Source: an uncultured Clostridia bacterium (GTDB lineage Bacteria > Bacillota > Clostridia > TANB77 > CAG-508). From it: DNA of 36,886 nt. The notes beneath the pieces were generated by a model. It saw only the letters and a program-made list of their open reading frames with translations. It ran no database searches and was not told where the DNA came from. The DNA is taken from contig CALXCJ010000010.1 in NCBI GenBank assembly GCA_944386775.1, positions 1 to 36,886 of the forward strand. The letters are read 5' to 3'. Each line of letters opens with the position of its first letter. Position 1 is the first letter of the stretch. The position numbers and the translations under genes were made by a program. Below, one piece after another: positions 33,644 to 36,886 of this stretch.

Positions 33644-33684
33644 TAATAGCTCCTTTCATTATATTATTATGAAGGGAGCTATTA
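33644..33684. terminator. Strong bidirectional hairpin
   Basis: A 16-bp stem, TAATAGCTCCTTTCAT with ATGAAGGGAGCTATTA (one G-U pair), separating the aldolase gene from the converging smpB gene. Confidence 0.75.
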
Positions 33685-33705
33685 CAAATAAAAATTCATA
33701 TTATT

Positions 33706-33890
33706 TTTTATTTATTCTAATTTGCTTTTCTGTATCGTATTTTTTTTAATTTACTCTAATCTTCTTTCTGCATAGTATTTTTTAAATTTATTTTAATTTG
33801 TTTTTCTATATCTTAATCTTATTTTTAAGATTTATTATAAGTTGCTTTTTTGCATATTATTCTTTAAATTTATCTTAATTTGTTTTTCTG
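33706..33890 (-). repeat. Degenerate tandem copies of the smpB 3' end
   Basis: On the minus strand, a unit of roughly 38-50 bases containing CAGAAAAACAAATTAAGATAAATTTAAA occurs inside the end of smpB and about three more times beyond its stop (near 33800-33770, 33770-33735 and 33740-33706), each copy diverged. So the end of the gene has been duplicated several times and the extra copies have drifted. Confidence 0.6.
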
Positions 33891-34302
33891 CATCTCTTTT
33901 AGCTAAATCTTGCCTTTTATCATAAAGTTTTTTACCTGTTCCAATACCAATTTCAACTTTCACAAAATTATTTTTAAAATACATATTAAGAGGAATAATA
34001 GCAAGTCCTTTTTGCTTTGTCATACCAATTAATTTATTAATTTCTCTACGATTAAGTAATAATTTTCTATCTCTTAAAGGATCTTTATTAAATATATTCC
34101 CATGTTCATATGGACTTATATGTAACCCACGAATAAATACTTCACCAGATTTTATAAATATGTAACTATCTTTCAAATTTACCTTTCCAAGCCTTATAGA
34201 TTTTATTTCAGTACCATAAAGCACAATTCCTGCTTCTAGCTTTTCTTTTATATTATAATTATGAAACGCAGTAGGATTTTTTGCAATAAATTTTTCACTC
34301 AT
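33835..34302 (-). CDS. smpB: SsrA-binding protein SmpB
   Basis: 155 residues from the start at MSEKF, 12 bases after AAGGA (the frame extends a few codons further, to 34323). It binds tmRNA and brings it to stalled ribosomes. NPTAFHNYNIKEKLEAGIVLYGTEIKSIRLGKVNLKDSYIFIKSGEVFIRGLHISPYEHGN is the SmpB fold, and GIGTGKKLYDKRQDLAKRDAEKQIK is the typical C-terminal region that enters the decoding centre. The last residues (LKNNMQKSNL) are poor in the usual basic residues. The tmRNA gene is not visible nearby. Confidence 0.95.
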   Translation of the reverse strand: MSEKFIAKNPTAFHNYNIKEKLEAGIVLYGTEIKSIRLGKVNLKDSYIFIKSGEVFIRGLHISPYEHGNIFNKDPLRDRKLLLNRREINKLIGMTKQKGLAIIPLNMYFKNNFVKVEIGIGTGKKLYDKRQDLAKRDAEKQIKINLKNNMQKSNL

Positions 34303-34437
34303 AATAGATATCATTCCTTGCAATAATATATTTAGGTTTTTTAATAAAGGATTTACCTATAAACCTTAAAATCAGTTAAAGTATAACACATAATAATATA
34401 AACTTCAATAATTAAAATTTATTCAAAATTTAAAGCT

Positions 34438-34476
34438 GTTACAGTTCAATAAGAACATAAATTATTTATTTAATTT
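34438..34476 (+). repeat. Solo copy of the MITE-like terminal sequence
   Basis: GTTACAGTTCAATAAGAACATAAATTATT and its surroundings match 15337-15376 with only a few changes. No inverted second end is found within 180 bases, so it is a single end or a shared motif. Confidence 0.5.
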
Positions 34477-34512
34477 TCATTACTAAATTTTAAATTATTA
34501 AAATATAAAGTA

Positions 34513-34575
34513 ATAGTTTGAAAGAAATGCTTTCATAACTAATGCATACCTTGGAAGGAATAGGGGTTTTTATAA
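34513..34575 (+). repeat. Second copy of the leader of the carboxypeptidase gene
   Basis: AAATGCTTTCATAACTAATG, then CATACCTTGGAAGGAATAGGGG, matches the region just before the carboxypeptidase gene (7775-7834 read on the minus strand) at ~55 of 63 positions. No coding sequence of that gene follows here. It could be a relic or a shared regulatory sequence. Confidence 0.6.
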
Positions 34576-34578
34576 AAA

Positions 34579-34621
34579 AATAATACAATAAATAAGTTTA
34601 TAACTCATCTATTGTATTATT
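34579..34621 (-). terminator. Terminator of the secreted-protein gene
   Basis: A 12-bp stem, AATAATACAATA with TATTGTATTATT; on the minus strand it is followed by a run of T. It ends the gene at 34630-35088. Confidence 0.75.
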
Positions 34622-34629
34622 TCTAACAA

Positions 34630-35088
34630 TTAGTCTAATCTTCTATTATGGTTATTTACATTTTGTTTACTATAATACCATACTAAAGCAACTATAGCTA
34701 TTGTTGCAATTCCTAAAACAAGCCAAATCCAAGCAGTAGAGTTCATACCAAGAAGAGTAGTCTCTCCATTTGTTGATGTTCTTGTTGCAGTATAATTATT
34801 TCCATTAGCAGTTCTAGTATTATTATCTGTAGTAGTATCCATAGTATTTTTAGCATCTTGTCCTAAATTATTACCCGCATTTTCCATTGATTTTGTAGCA
34901 TCTTTAGTAGCATTTGAAATATCTTTTGCTCCATTTTCAATGGCATTTTCAGCACCACCAACTACGTTTCTGACAGAGTTTGCTGCATCTTGCATTGGAT
35001 TTTCATTATTTTCAGCTGCAAAACAAAAATTGCAAACAAATAATAAAGCTATGGAAAGTATAGCACCTAATAACAATTTTTTATGCAT
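34630..35088 (-). CDS. Secreted, C-terminally membrane-anchored low-complexity protein
   Basis: 152 residues. Signal peptide MHKKLLLGAILSIALLFVCNFCFA (cleavage after A24 is likely), then a helical, Asn/Ala/Asp-rich middle (GGAENAIENGAKDISNATKDATKSMENAGNN), a Thr/Asn linker, one membrane helix (WIWLVLGIATIAIVALVWYY) and a basic tail. No LPXTG. The middle has the 11-residue-like periodicity of amphipathic helices. I do not recognise a family. The next gene upstream on the same strand has the same layout, so they may be relatives by design. Function unknown. Confidence 0.7.
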   Translation of the reverse strand: MHKKLLLGAILSIALLFVCNFCFAAENNENPMQDAANSVRNVVGGAENAIENGAKDISNATKDATKSMENAGNNLGQDAKNTMDTTTDNNTRTANGNNYTATRTSTNGETTLLGMNSTAWIWLVLGIATIAIVALVWYYSKQNVNNHNRRLD

Positions 35089-35226
35089 AATAAATCCTCC
35101 TTTAAAAATAACTTACAAAAAAATATAAGTAAATTTAATTTTTAAAAATAAAAATTAATCTACTTATATTATTTATATTTTTGCATAAAATATACATATT
35201 AAAATTTGTAAAAAATTAAAACAAAA

Positions 35227-35655
35227 TTATTTTTTTAATTTTATTAGTATTGCAATTGCAAGTAAAATTAAAAGTATACCAATTGCTATTAAAAAGATAT
35301 TTAAAATATTTGATAAACTAAATGCATCATCAGATGTTCCAGATAAATTACTAACAGTAGTTGAAGTACTTGTATTGCTAGAAGTATTAGAATTTGAAGA
35401 GTTTACGTTATTTAAGTTATTGCTTTGATTTGTATTTGAACCTGAATTTTGAACTTCATTTGCAGATGCATTATTTTGTGCATTTTCTGACCCATTTGCA
35501 AGAGTATTTGTATTGTTTGTGCCGAGAGTATTATCAGATGCCGTATTTGCTGGACTATTTGCTATATTTAAATCAATAGCAAAAACAGAACATTGAGATG
35601 TTAATATAATTAAACTTATTAATAATAAGCTTAAAAAAATTTTTTTAATTTTCAA
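35227..35655 (-). CDS. Secreted, C-terminally anchored Asn/Ser-rich protein
   Basis: 142 residues. Signal peptide (IKKIFLSLLLISLIILTSQCSVFA), then ~80 residues almost only of Asn, Ser, Ala, Thr and Gly, then a membrane helix (ILNIFLIAIGILLILLAIAILI) and a short Lys tail. GGAGG precedes the ATG at 35655. It has the same plan as the following minus-strand gene. It may be a surface stalk or a small envelope protein; no motif helps further. Confidence 0.65.
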   Translation of the reverse strand: MKIKKIFLSLLLISLIILTSQCSVFAIDLNIANSPANTASDNTLGTNNTNTLANGSENAQNNASANEVQNSGSNTNQSNNLNNVNSSNSNTSSNTSTSTTVSNLSGTSDDAFSLSNILNIFLIAIGILLILLAIAILIKLKK

Positions 35656-36052
35656 TCTAAAAACCTCCTATAACTTTTCCTTTGCTTATGTGTTATGATA
35701 ACACAAAATATATATAATTGTCTAGTAATTTTATATAAAAAATAAATTTTATATAAATAACAGTTCTATATATAAAAGTACAGCTGTAAATTGTAACAAG
35801 TTGTAGCCCAGCCATTGTCTGTGAGATTATAACTTAATCTTAAGTGTATATTGCTTTAAAACTTAATCAAAGTATCAACGAATAATAAAAGGCGTGATTT
35901 AAAAAGTATATTTTTTATATAAAACAAATGAGTTCTTTACTTTTTTAATATATATGATATATTAAATTTGTAAATGATTGTAATATTTATAAAGATGAAG
36001 GAAATATAGAACATTATCCATTATTTATGATTATGTTTATTCGGAAAAACAC
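35656..36052. other. Gene-free AT-rich interval
   Basis: No frame with a start and binding site. A short GC-richer patch around 35790-35830 (TAGCCCAGCCATTGTCTGTG) and an ATATATGATATAT near-palindrome at ~35949-35962 are all that stand out. Confidence 0.5.
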
Positions 36053-36081
36053 TTGACAAGCACAAACAAATGTTTTAAAAT
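36053..36081 (+). promoter_or_regulatory. SOS-type promoter of dinD with a LexA-like box
   Basis: TTGACA at 36053-36058, 17-base spacer, TAAAAT at 36076-36081. The palindrome AAACAAATGTTT (36064-36075) lies fully inside the spacer, where a bound repressor would block the polymerase. The 15-mer CACAAACAAATGTTT is identical to that in front of the Y-family polymerase gene. Confidence 0.75.
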
Positions 36082-36183
36082 ATATCATACAATAATATCA
36101 TAAATATTGTAACAACATGCTAAAAAGCAATAAAAAATACGAATATGTTATTATGAGTAAATATTACAAGGAAAGTGATAGTT

Positions 36184-36886
36184 ATGGAATTTGAAAAATC
36201 AAAGCTAATAGAATTAAAAGAAAAATTTGATTCTATTATCAATACGGAAGAAAAAGACAATATAGAATTTTGGTATGCAAGAGATTTACAGATTCAATTG
36301 GGTTACAAAAGATGGGAAAATTTTATTGAAACGATAAAAAAAGCAATGCAATCTTGTGAAAATGCTGGTATATCTGTAGAAAATCATTTTCGTGAGGTCA
36401 CGAAAATGATAAATTTAGCAAAAGGTGCAAAGAGACCGATACAAGACTATATGTTAACTAGATATGCGTGTTACTTAATTGCTCAAAATGGAGATTCTAA
36501 AAAAGAAGAAATAGCATTTGCTCAAACATATTTCGCAGTACAAACTAGAAAACAAGAAATAATTGAAGATAGGATAAGACTAATGAATCGATTAGAAGCA
36601 CGAGAAAAACTAAAAGAATCTGAAAAACAGCTATCTAAAAATATTTATGAAAGAGGAGTGGATGATTTAGGTTTTGCAAGGATACGTTCAAAAGGAGATT
36701 CGGCGTTATTTGGTGGATTAAATACAATGCAAATGAAAGCAAAATATGGAGTAAAGGAAAATAGACCTCTTGCAGATTTTTTACCAACATTAATAATTGC
36801 ATCAAAAAAATCTAGCAACAGAAATGACGAATTACAATGTAACTGAAAAAGATATGTATGGTGAAGAAAGTATAACTGATGAGCAT
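36184..36886 (+). pseudogene. dinD: DNA damage-inducible protein D (DinD), frameshifted and cut by the window edge
   Basis: The first 209 codons encode the DinD/BRO-N-type domain: EFWYARDLQIQLGYKRWENFIETIKKAMQSCENAG, VTKMINLAKGAKRPIQDYMLTRYACYLIAQNGD and ERGVDDLGFARIRSKGDSALFGG are hallmarks. At the seven-A run 36804-36810 the frame shifts: removing one A gives LATEMTNYNVTEKDMYGEESITDEH, the usual continuation, open to the window end. As written it stops at 36846. Start at ATG 36184 behind AAGGAAAGTGAT. The E. coli gene is under LexA control, and here too a LexA-like box is in the promoter. Molecular function is unclear; the BRO-like domain may bind DNA. Confidence 0.88.

Noticed and set aside
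34303..34629. tmRNA gene next to smpB
   Set aside because: No tag-coding frame or tRNA-like ends are visible; the stretch is explained by repeats and a terminator.

Overview
The window looks like a chromosomal segment of a very AT-rich, endospore-forming Firmicute of the class Clostridia. Evidence: strong AGGAGG-type ribosome binding sites, frequent TTG/GTG starts, TTGACA-N17-TATAAT-type promoters, U-tailed hairpin terminators, a Spo0E-family phosphatase, DUF4179 and DUF1540 proteins, and Firmicute-style Y-polymerase/YolD and BceRS-like modules. No rRNA, tRNA or CRISPR array is visible, and I cannot name the genus.

Left part (1-11 kb): the tail of an ABC exporter operon; a DUF2281/ParE-type toxin-antitoxin pair; an ECF sigma factor with its DUF4179 anti-sigma-like partner on the minus strand; an SOS-type Y-family polymerase plus YolD pair; a frameshifted D,D-carboxypeptidase; a zinc-dependent phospholipase C-like protein; and a response regulator/histidine kinase pair with an Asn-rich sensor. 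Middle (11-21 kb): an ABC ATPase/FtsX permease pair whose last codons lie in a REP-like palindrome; a zinc-ribbon protein; a radical SAM/DUF4130 pair of predicted DNA-metabolism proteins; metK; a multiply damaged vanY-like gene; an orphan Phd-type antitoxin; and a spo0E-like gene behind a perfect Spo0A box.

Mobile island (21291-31385): a peroxiredoxin gene is cut in two at the codon for its peroxidatic cysteine. The two halves carry the same 18-bp sequence and are about 10.1 kb apart. Between them lie a replication-type HTH protein, an M29 aminopeptidase, an XRE regulator divergent from a tight six-gene operon, and, beside the right end, a large serine recombinase that is currently frameshifted. 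The operon encodes a P-loop nucleotide kinase, an OPRT-like phosphoribosyltransferase, a Ham1-like NTP pyrophosphatase and a three-part NMT1/ThiY-type ABC importer. I read the cargo as an import-and-activation pathway for a base-like compound. The substrate is unknown and I do not recognise the set as a described system.

Right part (31.4-36.9 kb): the 3' half of the peroxiredoxin gene, three tandem 33-bp repeats, a DUF1540 protein, class II fructose-bisphosphate aldolase, smpB with degenerate tandem copies of its own 3' end, two small secreted single-anchor proteins, and a DinD gene. The DinD promoter shares an identical 15-bp LexA-like box with the Y-polymerase promoter near the left end.

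Two general points. First, four genes (dac, vanY, the recombinase, dinD) contain five frame breaks, and each is repaired by removing exactly one base. This suggests either insertion-type sequencing errors or real decay, and it decides whether these genes are alive. Second, SOS (LexA), sporulation (Spo0A) and divergent-promoter control sites can be read directly in the sequence.
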